The translations under genes were made by a program, and so were the position numbers. The notes under the pieces were generated by a model, which did no database searches, was not told the DNA's origin, and worked only from the letters and a program-made list of their open reading frames with translations. A stretch of DNA of 45,143 bases from a virus, in the IMG/VR virus record IMGVR_UViG_3300031566_000089, positions 1 through 45,143 of that record; one strand, written 5' to 3'. The first letter of the stretch is position 1. The number at the start of each line of letters is the position of its first letter. Of this stretch, positions 29,585 through 36,817 are shown piece after piece.

Positions 29585-30823
29585 TCATTCACCAGTGTTC
29601 GCCTCGTAAAGAACGTCTCGCCCATCCTTCCGTGCAACCCGAAAGCGGGGGTCATTAGCCAACAGGCGCGACAGGTTGGAGCGGTCACACCCCAGCTCGT
29701 GCGCTATGTCCGTCGCCGTCATGGGGCCAGTGCCGAGTAGGAAGTCCTCGATGGTATCTATCAAATCAACCTTTGCAGTCGCCAGTGAGGGGAACTCCCT
29801 TGCGGAAGACTTCCGCGCCCCGGCTAGGTGGAAGCCCTCAAAGTCCAACGCCATGATCTCCATCGGTATGTCCGGGAGATCGTTTGCGTCGAGTGCCTCC
29901 AGTGAGACGCCGAGCGTGCCCGGCCGTGTCATGGAACGCTTCGAGTTCACGCGAATCCCTATATCTTGACCAGCGTTGAACATAATGGAGCCGAACGAGT
30001 GAGAGGGGTCTGCTCGTGGGGTGTGCCCTATCGCCTCCCACGTTGGGCAAAGGGCATTAAGAGCGTTGACCATCTGATTTGCTACTTCGTCGTCGCTTAG
30101 TTTCCCGTAACCTGAGCGGGATATGCTGTCCAGCATCAGCACTTCGATCCCATCGGCCTGGACTGCGTTCGCTATGCTGTCGTAGATGTAGTCAAGCCTA
30201 CTGCCCTTCTTTTGTATCACCTTGATTCGGCGGTTGGCGTCCAACCCCAGTGTCTGATTGACGTACCACAAGCGCCTGTTGACAGAATCCTTGGAGCGTT
30301 CGAGGTTTACGATCATGACGCGGCGCTTGTCCGCCCGCCATAGCTTCTGGCAACCAGAGTCAATCGAAGCGGCCATGAGATAGAGCAGGTAACTCTTGCC
30401 CGCCTTCGGTAGTGCGAACATAATGGAGCCGCCGCCGTCCATGACGTAGGGATAGAGCGGGAAGGTCGGATCGGGCGGCTCTTCGTCGGCCCCCGCCTCC
30501 TCTATTGTGATGCCAGCCTTTGTGAACTCCGACCAGATTTTGAGGCTGAAACGCCAGATGGCATCTTGGAAGAAGTCGAGAGGATACTGCTTCTTCTCAT
30601 CGCCACCTAGTTTTGCCCATGCCTTCCGCCCCAGTTTCTCGCGCCCGTCCATGCGTTCGAAGTTGAACAGATCACCGGCCAAGTCATGTCCGTCAATAGA
30701 GACAGTAACGGTGGCGTGCTTGCCCGTGTGGGCGTTGCGAATACCCTCAGCGCGAAGACTGAGCCGCCCGTTACGCGCCGACACTACGCCGTCTTTGGTG
30801 GCCCAGACCCATTCAGCGGGCAT
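29585..30823 (-). CDS. RepA/DnaB-like replicative ATPase with winged-helix C terminus
   Basis: 412 residues from ATG 30823 (AGAGGT ahead); GTG 30844 is an alternative. A mixed N-terminal domain is followed by Walker A SIMFALPKAGKSYLL (about 133-147), a VMIVNLERSKDSVNRR segment, and Walker B IEVLMLDS (about 226-233). The last 60 residues (TATDIAHELGCDRSNLSRLLANDPRF) are a winged helix-turn-helix. This matches RepA-type hexameric helicases of the AAA_25/RecA-like group that load at phage origins. It follows the prim-pol gene, giving a primase-helicase pair. Confidence 0.8.
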   Translation of the reverse strand: MPAEWVWATKDGVVSARNGRLSLRAEGIRNAHTGKHATVTVSIDGHDLAGDLFNFERMDGREKLGRKAWAKLGGDEKKQYPLDFFQDAIWRFSLKIWSEFTKAGITIEEAGADEEPPDPTFPLYPYVMDGGGSIMFALPKAGKSYLLYLMAASIDSGCQKLWRADKRRVMIVNLERSKDSVNRRLWYVNQTLGLDANRRIKVIQKKGSRLDYIYDSIANAVQADGIEVLMLDSISRSGYGKLSDDEVANQMVNALNALCPTWEAIGHTPRADPSHSFGSIMFNAGQDIGIRVNSKRSMTRPGTLGVSLEALDANDLPDIPMEIMALDFEGFHLAGARKSSAREFPSLATAKVDLIDTIEDFLLGTGPMTATDIAHELGCDRSNLSRLLANDPRFRVARKDGRDVLYEANTGE

Positions 30824-31025
30824 CCAATACCTCTGCCGCCTCACGGAATCGCTTGGCTAGGCACTGGGGACATAGCTCGGCAGGCCCGCACGGCTTGTTT
30901 GGCGCGTCTATGTCCGGCACAGTGAAGGTCAGTGAGCCCGTCTTCCCGAATGACACTCCTACCGTCTTGGGGGCCAGGTGCGCGTGCAATCCCCCGCACT
31001 CATCGCAGCGATATGCACTACTCAT
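30813..31025 (-). CDS. Small zinc-ribbon protein
   Basis: 70 residues. YRCDECGGLHAHLAPKT and ELCPQCLAKRFREAAEVLD provide a four-cysteine ribbon about 45 residues apart, with a beta-rich middle (GVSFGKTGSLTFTVPD). Its 3' end overlaps the ATPase start by 11 bases. Its place between the prim-pol and ATPase genes suggests a replication accessory role (inference). Confidence 0.65.
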   Translation of the reverse strand: MSSAYRCDECGGLHAHLAPKTVGVSFGKTGSLTFTVPDIDAPNKPCGPAELCPQCLAKRFREAAEVLDAR

Positions 31026-31037
31026 GGTCTTGTCCTC

Positions 31038-31820
31038 CTACAGTCCTGCGAGTCGCTCATCGCGCTCCCTACGTCTCTGGTCTATTGGTAGCCCCTTACC
31101 CGGCTGGTAGCGCTTCTCAACATCGTGCGCCATCTCGTAGACTTCCCTCTCTGTCATGGGCGGGTCACAGTGATAAGAGTTCACCGCCATCAGGCATTCC
31201 GCCATTGCGACTTCACACAACCCTCTCTCCCTGAGCCAGCCAGCGAACTTCAACAGCCCGTAGTGCCGCCCACCTTCGCGTAAGACGTAATGGCCGTTGC
31301 CCTCGAAAGTTGGTCTCTCTACCTTTGCGAGCTTCACTAACCACTCAGGGACAGGGGCCAAGGGCGTGTCCGGCCCGCGTTTGGGGTTCCACTGGTAACG
31401 CTGACCCGATTCGTGGACAGACGGCGGCGCGGTAAACCAGTTGATGAACTCCAGCCCCGGCCCAATCGGCCCGCGCTTCACCGCCGCGTTGTATTGGAAA
31501 AGGACGTGCATTCCCCCGCCGCCGGTGTGAGAGATGGGTGTCATGGGGAAAACGCCGTGAGGGGCAGCCAGGGCGTTCAGGGACGCCTTCCCGTTATCCC
31601 TGTGCATGTCCACGTCCAAGACGGTTAAGCCTGACGTTTCACCTGCCATAATGACTACGTTGGCGCGAGGGTGCGCTTGCCACCAACCGTTGATAATCTC
31701 AGGCTTGGTTGTGGCGTCCAGCGAGCCGTGCGTGTCCTTGTACGGAACCTTCCCGTCCACATGGTAGACGGGCCAGCCACGGGCGGCGTATTTTAAGGCA
31801 TCGGATAGGCAGCTGGTCAC
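31038..31820 (-). CDS. Bifunctional primase-polymerase (AEP superfamily)
   Basis: 260 residues from GTG 31820 (GTGA overlap, GGAGCC ahead). The catalytic DxD motif is LTVLDVDMHRDNG (D69, D71); the second motif SHTGGGGMHVLF (about 97-108) and the segment APPSVHESGQRYQW (about 131-144) are characteristic of prim-pol domains. The C-terminal 80 residues (RHYGLLKFAGWLRERGL...) look like a PriCT-type helical domain. It should make primers and possibly extend DNA. No separate family A, B or C DNA polymerase gene is visible in this window. Confidence 0.85.
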   Translation of the reverse strand: MTSCLSDALKYAARGWPVYHVDGKVPYKDTHGSLDATTKPEIINGWWQAHPRANVVIMAGETSGLTVLDVDMHRDNGKASLNALAAPHGVFPMTPISHTGGGGMHVLFQYNAAVKRGPIGPGLEFINWFTAPPSVHESGQRYQWNPKRGPDTPLAPVPEWLVKLAKVERPTFEGNGHYVLREGGRHYGLLKFAGWLRERGLCEVAMAECLMAVNSYHCDPPMTEREVYEMAHDVEKRYQPGKGLPIDQRRRERDERLAGL

Positions 31821-32125
31821 TTCGGCTCCTCCAGCACCTTCCCGAAGCCCCGGTTGATTTCGGCCTTCGCACGACAGGCTGAGCAGTTCGCCTCATCGTG
31901 CTTTCCGGCAAGCGTGTCCTCGATGCCTTGTTCTGTTAGTGGATTGCGCGGCTTGTGTCCTACTGTCTCGACTGCCGCCAGCCCGAAGTCGCACACGGCG
32001 GCACGGATGGCGTCGACCTTGGGTTGCCATAGCACCGTGATATCAAGGATGCCCCTCGCAACCATCGGCGCTTCCGCCAGTTCTACGTCCAATTGCGCCA
32101 CAGATTCTGCGAGCGTCATGGTCAT
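31817..32125 (-). CDS. Small hypothetical protein
   Basis: 102 residues from ATG 32125 with AGGGGT ahead (a second ATG at 32119 is possible). Helical N terminus (AESVAQLDVELAEAPMVARG), later CSACRAKAEINRGF, a single CxxC. Coupled to the prim-pol gene by overlap. Family not recognised. Confidence 0.6.
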   Translation of the reverse strand: MTMTLAESVAQLDVELAEAPMVARGILDITVLWQPKVDAIRAAVCDFGLAAVETVGHKPRNPLTEQGIEDTLAGKHDEANCSACRAKAEINRGFGKVLEEPK

Positions 32126-32271
32126 TTCTCACACCCCTGATTGTAGATAGCAGATGCCATCAGGCTAACTCCGCAGATAGCGAAGCCATCTGCCCAACGC
32201 CCAAGAACCATCATTGCTAGGCCCGCAAGGTAGCAGGCGGTAAAACCAGCAGTGAATATCAACCTAGTCAT
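32122..32271 (-). CDS. Small two-helix membrane protein
   Basis: 49 residues: MTRLIFTAGFTACYLAGLAMMVLG and a second hydrophobic stretch FAICGVSLMASAIYN. Its ATG overlaps the stop of the gene before (ATGA), and its own stop overlaps the ATG of the gene after in the same manner, which is strong support for a real gene despite its size. Function unknown. Confidence 0.6.
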   Translation of the reverse strand: MTRLIFTAGFTACYLAGLAMMVLGRWADGFAICGVSLMASAIYNQGCEK

Positions 32272-32561
32272 GCGTCCGGTCCTTTCAGCGCGGCGGCAGC
32301 ATCTTCTATTTCGTCAGCGATTTCCCATTCGTTGAAACCGCCGCTTCTCAGGTCTGTGGCGGCATCTTTGCAACGTTTCAGCGCCGCCTCTAGCTCCGCG
32401 ATGCGGGTAGCGGCCACGGATACCTCAGTTTCGCGGTAGGTTAGCATTTCGGCGTTGGCTGTTAAGACCCCCTGTAGCCGCTCGTTCTCTGCGGTTAGGG
32501 CAGCGATGCAGTCTGCTTGTCCCTTGTGGAAGGCATCTGCTATCTCTTTTCGTGTACTCAT
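32268..32561 (-). CDS. Coiled-coil protein
   Basis: 97 residues, almost entirely helical with heptad pattern (ALTAENERLQGVLTANAEML... AATRIAELEAALKRCK). The C terminus is acidic. Typical of short phage coiled-coil proteins without known function. Overlaps the next gene by four bases. Confidence 0.65.
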   Translation of the reverse strand: MSTRKEIADAFHKGQADCIAALTAENERLQGVLTANAEMLTYRETEVSVAATRIAELEAALKRCKDAATDLRSGGFNEWEIADEIEDAAAALKGPDA

Positions 32562-32580
32562 TCGCTCACCTCCGGCCCGC

Positions 32581-32805
32581 TCAACACTTCACTAGCTCGC
32601 AGACGACGACTGGATCGTAGTAGTCAGTCGTGTAGATCACATCCGCTCGCTTGTACTTCTCCGTTGCGAAGGCCCTGGTCATGTCATAGAGCGCCTTCTT
32701 GTATGAGCCGGTAGGCTTTCCAACCAACTCGTATTTGCGTTCGCATTCCCGTCTCGCCCGCGCTAGGTAGCGAGGGTTGGTGCCGCTACAGATAGAGCCA
32801 GTCAT
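32581..32805 (-). CDS. Small hypothetical protein
   Basis: 74 residues with GAGGAGATGAA ahead of ATG 32805. MTGSICSGTNPRYLARARRECERKYELVGKP, then a helix and DVIYTTDYYDPVVVCELVKC with paired cysteines at the end. Family not recognised. Confidence 0.6.
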   Translation of the reverse strand: MTGSICSGTNPRYLARARRECERKYELVGKPTGSYKKALYDMTRAFATEKYKRADVIYTTDYYDPVVVCELVKC

Positions 32806-32879
32806 TTCATCTCCTCTACCGTCACGTCACACGGCCCCGTGCGCTCGCCGCAAAGGGCGGCACTTACCAGCATGACCAT
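32802..32879 (-). CDS. Possible 25-residue ORF
   Basis: ATG 32879, MVMLVSAALCGERTGPCDVT, stop overlapping the next ATG. It fills the gap between the transglycosylase stop and the 74-aa gene and overlaps both. Size is too small to be sure; it may only serve to couple translation. Confidence 0.3.
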   Translation of the reverse strand: MVMLVSAALCGERTGPCDVTVEEMK

Positions 32880-33226
32880 TGTTCGCTCGGCACCGTCATC
32901 TTCGCCCACGTTGCCACGTTCATTCCCTGACAGTAGGGGTCCGTCCAGTCTGTGCAGCTCGTGATGGCGCTCGCTTGCTGCCAAGATTGCGGGGAGAACT
33001 GCGCGAGTCCGAGGTGCCCCGCTGAACTAACGGCGTTGGTTTGCCATCGAGACTCACATGGGATAACGACTTCGACGAAGTGTCGCTCCCACTCAGCGAG
33101 TCCGCCTGCGTCTCGGTATCCGGCGAGGAATCGGTCGATGGTGTAGCCGCTTCCAGTTTGTGCAGGCGGTCTTCCTGGGTATTCAGGCGCTCGTTCACGT
33201 AGGCCGGAAACGTCTCTTTTGTCCAC
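32864..33226 (-). CDS. Lytic transglycosylase-like domain (start uncertain)
   Basis: The frame downstream of about 33165 encodes TIDRFLAGYRDAGGLAEWE, then VVIPCESRWQTNAVSS (catalytic-type Glu), AGHLGLAQFSPQSW and WTDPYCQGMNVATWAK, a goose-lysozyme/soluble-transglycosylase-like pattern (E, then GxxGLxQF, then W). It would cut peptidoglycan glycan strands. The first in-frame start inside the overlap is GTG 33226, directly preceded by GGAGGA, too close for a normal site. The frame also stays open up to GTG 33643, but that extra part looks noncoding. It may be translated by frameshifting from the overlapping membrane gene. Confidence 0.55.
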   Translation of the reverse strand: MDKRDVSGLRERAPEYPGRPPAQTGSGYTIDRFLAGYRDAGGLAEWERHFVEVVIPCESRWQTNAVSSAGHLGLAQFSPQSWQQASAITSCTDWTDPYCQGMNVATWAKMTVPSEQWSCW

Positions 33227-33510
33227 TCCTCCAGCGCCGACACCCGCTGCCCCAAGTCCTCCCGCCAGTCGTTCAGCTTGTCGCAGATGTTGTATAGCCC
33301 ACGGATCGAATCGACTAGATTTCGCCAATCCTTGCTGTCCGGCAGGCTCGATGCCAACCGCCCTGCGTCTGGCCTGTCCTTCGCAAACCGGCGGTCGAGG
33401 GTCGAGGCAAAGCGGCCCGCCGTCTCCTGCCGCCACGCCCACCACAGGATCAAGGCGAGGACCAACGCAAACGGCAAGACCACTATCAAGTCGAGTATTA
33501 TTGGGTTCAT
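32920..33510 (-). CDS. Membrane-anchored coiled-coil protein (overlaps transglycosylase frame)
   Basis: 196 residues, GAGGGAGCAT ahead of ATG 33510. N-terminal transmembrane helix (about 3-26, PIILDLIVVLPFALVLALIL), then a coiled coil (LVDSIRGLYNICDKLNDWREDLGQRVSALEEW type, about 60-115). After about residue 120 the sequence turns S/T/P-rich and reads like an overprint. The transglycosylase domain begins here in the frame one base back. TM plus coiled coil ahead of a muralytic domain would make one sensible membrane-anchored enzyme if the frames were joined. Confidence 0.55.
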   Translation of the reverse strand: MNPIILDLIVVLPFALVLALILWWAWRQETAGRFASTLDRRFAKDRPDAGRLASSLPDSKDWRNLVDSIRGLYNICDKLNDWREDLGQRVSALEEWTKETFPAYVNERLNTQEDRLHKLEAATPSTDSSPDTETQADSLSGSDTSSKSLSHVSLDGKPTPLVQRGTSDSRSSPRNLGSKRAPSRAAQTGRTPTVRE

Positions 33511-33582
33511 ATGCTCCCTCTCTTCCGTTCACTGCCCCGCTCGCCAACAAGATGACCAAGAGGCAGGCGAGGCATAGCCATC

Positions 33583-33834
33583 TCAGGCTGACTCCTTTTC
33601 GCTGAGGAGCAGACTCTTCAGTGGGTCGTCTCCTCGCTGCCACACAACCTGAACGTCTTCCTCAATCAACTGGATCATCTTTATGACACCGAGAAGAGGC
33701 CGAAACTTCGGCCCACCGTAGCGCTGTTCATCCTTCAGCGTGGCGTGGATGACATTCTTGGCCTCTTCCGCGCTTTCTGCCTCAACGGCTACTTGGTCAT
33801 AAGCTGTGAGTTCTACTAGGCCCACATATTTCAT
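33583..33834 (-). CDS. Small hypothetical protein
   Basis: 83 residues from ATG 33834 with AAAGGAG eight bases ahead. MKYVGLVELTAYDQVAVEAESAEEAKNVIHATLKDEQ is a beta-alpha pattern as in small phage 'DpnD/PcfM-like' proteins (V/T-rich strand, then helix), which often act in stress or host takeover; the match is by pattern only. Followed by QLIEEDVQVVWQRGDD. Confidence 0.6.
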   Translation of the reverse strand: MKYVGLVELTAYDQVAVEAESAEEAKNVIHATLKDEQRYGGPKFRPLLGVIKMIQLIEEDVQVVWQRGDDPLKSLLLSEKESA

Positions 33835-33848
33835 CTCTTGTGCTCCTT

Positions 33849-34031
33849 TCAGCGTCCCTTCTCCCACAGTCTCTTTGCGGCCCGCTCTGCCGACGCCTTG
33901 CCGTCAAATGGAGCAACGGCCGCAGACTCGGTTCGGGCATACCATATTCCGTACACCTGTTCTGCCCAGTAAGGCTCCTGTTGGGCATCTGGTGGCCTCT
34001 CAGGGGCCTTCTGTGATCGTGCGTGCTTCAT
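33849..34031 (-). CDS. Small hypothetical protein
   Basis: 60 residues, basic N terminus (MKHARSQKAPERPPDAQQEPYW) and a beta-helix unit YGIWYARTESAAVAPFDGKASAERAAKRLWEKG. ATG overlaps the previous stop. Family not recognised. Confidence 0.55.
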   Translation of the reverse strand: MKHARSQKAPERPPDAQQEPYWAEQVYGIWYARTESAAVAPFDGKASAERAAKRLWEKGR

Positions 34032-34228
34032 TTCAGCAAACTCTCCGCGACTACCCAGCCGTGCTTGTCCCTATAGCCACAGGCACAGGTGGCGGTGATA
34101 GTCCAGAAGGGCGGCCCGCCCAGCCAGCCGTCATTGCGTTGCCCCAATATGGGCGCGATGTGTCGCCTCAGCCGGTGGCACTTGTGGCACCAAAGGGGGT
34201 TAGCGTTTACGAAGTGGGCGAGTGTCAT
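34028..34228 (-). CDS. Small zinc-ribbon protein
   Basis: 66 residues. LWCHKCHRLRRHIAP and TATCACGYRDKHG give the four cysteines of a ribbon; the two histidines next to the first knuckle may contribute. Overlaps both neighbours by four bases. Role unknown. Confidence 0.6.
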   Translation of the reverse strand: MTLAHFVNANPLWCHKCHRLRRHIAPILGQRNDGWLGGPPFWTITATCACGYRDKHGWVVAESLLK

Positions 34229-34578
34229 GCTAACTGCAACTCAATCTCACCTGACAACAGGTCGGACGGTCGCCAGACGCGGATCAAGACGGAAAGCAAG
34301 TAGGTTCCCTCTGCGACAAGGCCGAGATCGTCAAGCCACGCCTGCTGTTTCTCGGATGGTTTTTGCTTTTCTCGCTTCAACTCGGCGAAGATCAGCCGAC
34401 CATCTCGGACGAGCACCATGTCGGGGAAGCCCTTGCGCCTCTTGTTGACCGCTGCCCAGGTCGGGAAGTAGGCGACGCGCCAGCTGTAAGCTTCAGCGAG
34501 TTCTATCACGCTGTTTGCGAGTTCGCTTTCCTTCATGGCCAAGGTGACTGTGCGTTGTGCAGTGGTAAGTTCAAGCAT
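34225..34578 (-). CDS. VRR-NUC type nuclease (PD-(D/E)xK fold)
   Basis: 117 residues from ATG 34578 (GGAAGGAG ahead). Helical N terminus, then FPTWAAVNKRRKGFPDMVLVRDG (GFPD, D53) and RLIFAELKREKQKPSEKQQAWLDDL with the catalytic ExK at E66/K68 and the downstream Q79. This is the compact VRR-NUC domain seen in phage nucleases that act on branched DNA or in replication-associated cleavage. Sits among small nucleic-acid-related genes. High confidence in the fold, substrate unknown. Confidence 0.85.
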   Translation of the reverse strand: MLELTTAQRTVTLAMKESELANSVIELAEAYSWRVAYFPTWAAVNKRRKGFPDMVLVRDGRLIFAELKREKQKPSEKQQAWLDDLGLVAEGTYLLSVLIRVWRPSDLLSGEIELQLA

Positions 34579-34651
34579 CCTTGCTCCTTCCCGCCCCCGC
34601 CGCTCAGGACCGCACGTCAACAATCCTCAGCAGCGGGCGCGGACAGAGCCG

Positions 34652-34870
34652 CTAATCGTCGTAGACCTCATGTCTCCACTTGCGGCGAAACCCACTCGGC
34701 TCGTAGCCTGCGCTGATGCCAGGTGTATTCAGCAGAATGCGGGTCAACTGATCAGGCTGCCAGCCAATGATCGCCAGCCGGATGTCCTCCGTGGCATGCC
34801 ACCCAGGATGCGTGCGGAGCCAGTTGAGTACCTTTATCCGAAAGTTATGTAGGTCTTGTATGTGATCCAT
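34652..34870 (-). CDS. Small HTH-like protein
   Basis: 72 residues from ATG 34870 (TGATG overlap; AAGGGAG ahead). MDHIQDLHNFRIKVLNWLRTHPG then HATEDIRLAIIGWQPDQLTRILLN, a helix-turn-helix-like run, ending with a basic GFRRKWRHEVYDD. A small transcriptional regulator is possible; no family confirmed. The 73 bases after its stop contain nothing I can name. Confidence 0.55.
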   Translation of the reverse strand: MDHIQDLHNFRIKVLNWLRTHPGWHATEDIRLAIIGWQPDQLTRILLNTPGISAGYEPSGFRRKWRHEVYDD

Positions 34871-35238
34871 CACGCGCTCCCTTCTTGCTTGCCGGAACCC
34901 TTGCACGCTGGGCATACGTCAGGGACGGGGGTGAGGTTCTCCTCCCGATGCCACACCAGTCCGAGTATGGGATTCCTCGTTGCGTAACTAACGGCCATGG
35001 CCTCGATTGGCACAGCCTCTCCCTTGCCATGGATTTTCACGACCTGCCCGACCTCGTACAGCGGCGTCAGCGGCTGCGGCTCGATGCGAACGAGTTCAGA
35101 AACCGGAACGATTTGTCCCGAACCCTCGTAGTAGATAGGCTTTACCCATGCCTCTGAACCGTGAACTGCGACTAGGGTGTGGGGCGTTGAATCGCTATGG
35201 AGTCCCCACTGCACCCTGTCCCCAGCCTTGATTGTCAT
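34870..35238 (-). CDS. KOW-like small beta protein with DnaJ-type zinc knuckle
   Basis: 122 residues, MTIKAGDRVQWGLHSDSTPHTLVAV followed by beta strands with EVGQVVKIHGKGEAVPIEAMAV (KOW/SH3-barrel like), ending in CPACKGSGKQEG, half of a DnaJ-type zinc finger. Could bind nucleic acid or protein; function unknown. Confidence 0.6.
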   Translation of the reverse strand: MTIKAGDRVQWGLHSDSTPHTLVAVHGSEAWVKPIYYEGSGQIVPVSELVRIEPQPLTPLYEVGQVVKIHGKGEAVPIEAMAVSYATRNPILGLVWHREENLTPVPDVCPACKGSGKQEGSA

Positions 35239-35435
35239 CTTGTCCTCCTGTACGTGATCGTCACGTCGAACCTTAGATTCCCCTCATGCCGGTCGTGGTG
35301 ACATTGGCGACAGAGGGCAATCAGGGTGCCGCGCCACTTCTTCGACCCGCCTTGGCCGCGCCGAGGTTCATGGTGGATGTCATCAGCGGGTGCCTTACAC
35401 ACGAAACAGGGCTCATACTGGTGGTCAACTATCAT
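35235..35435 (-). CDS. Small HNH-type nuclease-like protein
   Basis: 66 residues. EPCFVCKAPADDIHHEPRRGQGG and LIALCRQCHHDRHEGN fit the minimal HNH layout: CxxC, DDIHH, then LCxxCHxxxH. Full-length HNH proteins are larger, so this may be a minimal nuclease. Activity not proven. Overlaps its neighbours by four bases. Confidence 0.7.
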   Translation of the reverse strand: MIVDHQYEPCFVCKAPADDIHHEPRRGQGGSKKWRGTLIALCRQCHHDRHEGNLRFDVTITYRRTR

Positions 35436-35908
35436 TCAAACGGGAGGTCTTCGGGCTCTTCGGGTGGGTGTTCGTCCCTGGTCATCGACCAGTGCTTGAC
35501 CAGTTTCCCGTCTTCAACATTGAACTTGTGGTCTGTGTTGTTCTTGCAGGTGAAGTCAGACGAGCCCTCTTTGTACTCGCCCGACTTCTTTTTTGCGCGG
35601 TTGTCCCACATATCGCCCTTGCACATGGGGCAGGTCTGACCCGACTTAGCAGGCGGGCGACTGTGGCCCGACCCGCCGCCGGACTTGCCCGCGAACCCCT
35701 CATGCGGGACGTACCCCTTCTCCTTGAGGTGCTTACGGAGGCTTTCCAAGTTCGTGAGCGCAGCCCCAGGCGTTGCACTTACAATCTCTATGTGGATGGG
35801 GGCTTGTGTGTCGGGGTCACGCACGAAGGCGCGGATGGTGCTGCCGATCTCCTTTGTCTTCTTGATCGCCGCCGCCAGTGCGTCAATCTCCTCTTGCGTT
35901 ATTGGCAT
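35432..35908 (-). CDS. Zinc-ribbon protein, probable nucleic-acid binding
   Basis: 158 residues from ATG 35908 (AAGGAGG ahead; frame extends to 36007 without support). N-terminal helix and a small alpha-beta domain (ITQEEIDALAAAIKKTKEIG, then IHIEIVSATPGA), then a G/S linker (GKSGGGSGHSR) and the zinc ribbon CPMCKGDMWDNRAKKK...DFTCKN. This CPxCxGxMWDNR...DFxC pattern is common in phage proteins near replication genes. ssDNA binding is plausible. Confidence 0.65.
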   Translation of the reverse strand: MPITQEEIDALAAAIKKTKEIGSTIRAFVRDPDTQAPIHIEIVSATPGAALTNLESLRKHLKEKGYVPHEGFAGKSGGGSGHSRPPAKSGQTCPMCKGDMWDNRAKKKSGEYKEGSSDFTCKNNTDHKFNVEDGKLVKHWSMTRDEHPPEEPEDLPFE

Positions 35909-36170
35909 CCTTGGCCTCCTTGTCGGCTCGGATGATGCTACGGACGCCAATCCTAGGGTAAACGGCGGCAACGTGGCACCGGGGATAATAAGCGGTGGAC
36001 TCGACAACCCGTGCCCGTAGCCCTAGGAATCCGTAGCGGTCTATGGCCGTTGTGCGGCACTCGGACTGAGTGGTGTAGGACAGTTCGTAGTCGAAGGGCA
36101 GCACACTCAAGCCCTCGGCCTCCACCGCCTCTGTCCCGCCGTTGTTGAACTCGACGATCCATTTAGCCAT
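35883..36170 (-). CDS. Small hypothetical protein
   Basis: 95 residues. MAKWIVEFNNGGTEAVEAEGLSVLPFDYELSYTT suggests a beta-rich N terminus. Its last 26 bases overlap the next gene in another frame. Family not recognised. Confidence 0.6.
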   Translation of the reverse strand: MAKWIVEFNNGGTEAVEAEGLSVLPFDYELSYTTQSECRTTAIDRYGFLGLRARVVESTAYYPRCHVAAVYPRIGVRSIIRADKEAKDANNARGD

Positions 36171-36432
36171 GATTTTCCTCCCATATTCTTCGCGCTTCTT
36201 CGCGCAAGTCTTCCGGCATGTGTTCCTTCTTCACCTTGAAGAAGCAGTTGGACGCCAGCAAGTACCATCGCTTACCGATGGCGTCGAATACCTTGAACAG
36301 CATCCCCGCCGCCCTCATGGTGTCGCAGGCATGGCAGCGATGCTTGGCAGCGGCGTCGACCTCATACTCGAAGTCCTTCCAGTCGACTACTAGGTGCTTG
36401 TCACGCTGGAAGAGGTCTGTGCGGTAGCTCAT
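36163..36432 (-). CDS. Small CxxC protein
   Basis: 89 residues: LVVDWKDFEYEVDAAAKHRCHACDTMRAAGMLFKV and a beta unit RWYLLASNCFFKVKKEHMPEDLR. One CxxC plus a further cysteine. ATG overlaps the previous stop. Family not recognised. Confidence 0.6.
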   Translation of the reverse strand: MSYRTDLFQRDKHLVVDWKDFEYEVDAAAKHRCHACDTMRAAGMLFKVFDAIGKRWYLLASNCFFKVKKEHMPEDLREEARRIWEENHG

Positions 36433-36710
36433 TGCTTCGCCTTAGCGAGCGAGGCGGCAAGCTGGCAGGTGGGGTCATGGCCTGCGGAACGATAGTGTCG
36501 GCACCAAGGACATACGGCGAAGTTGGAGGTTTCTATGTTGGCGTTTCCCTGCCACTCGACCGCCTCCAGTGCCGCTACCAGCTCGTCGAACAGCGGGGCG
36601 ACCTCCTCCACTATGGCCTCCCCAAGTACAACATCCATTTCCTTGCTGCTGGTATCTTCGTGAGTCCAGCCCCTAGCCACCGCTTCCAGAATCGCTGTGT
36701 GTTCGCTCAT
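36429..36710 (-). CDS. Zinc-binding protein, partial paralog of last rightward gene
   Basis: 93 residues from ATG 36710 (GGAGGACTGGCG ahead). Helical N terminus (MSEHTAILEAVARGWTHED), then PLFDELVAALEAVEWQGN and CPWCRHYRSAGHDPTCQLAASLAKAKQ. The C-terminal half matches that of the gene at 28555-28857. The pattern (CPxCxx, GHDPxCxLA) is a known small phage zinc finger. Function unknown. Confidence 0.65.
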   Translation of the reverse strand: MSEHTAILEAVARGWTHEDTSSKEMDVVLGEAIVEEVAPLFDELVAALEAVEWQGNANIETSNFAVCPWCRHYRSAGHDPTCQLAASLAKAKQ

Positions 36711-36817
36711 CGCCAGTCCTCCTCGTCCTCCGGCACAGGGATGCCCCATGCAATCAGCCAGCCGTCAAGGAAGCGCGGCCAGTAGGCACGGATAGCTTCT
36801 AGTATTCGTCGCATCAT
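36707..36817 (-). CDS. 36-residue tryptophan-rich ORF
   Basis: MMRRILEAIRAYWPRFLDG, then WLIAWGIPVPEDEEDWR. Start overlaps the previous stop and its stop overlaps the next ATG (ATGA). It fills the 100-base gap between neighbours exactly. Possibly an amphipathic membrane helix. Small, but well tiled. Confidence 0.5.
   Translation of the reverse strand: MMRRILEAIRAYWPRFLDGWLIAWGIPVPEDEEDWR

Noticed and set aside
33227-33643. N-terminal extension of the transglycosylase frame with a leucine-rich helix
   Set aside because: The hydrophobic stretch at 33511-33583 looks like a signal anchor, but it lies partly in the preceding gene and in a low-complexity overprint; no Shine-Dalgarno site for GTG 33643. 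Kept only as a note.
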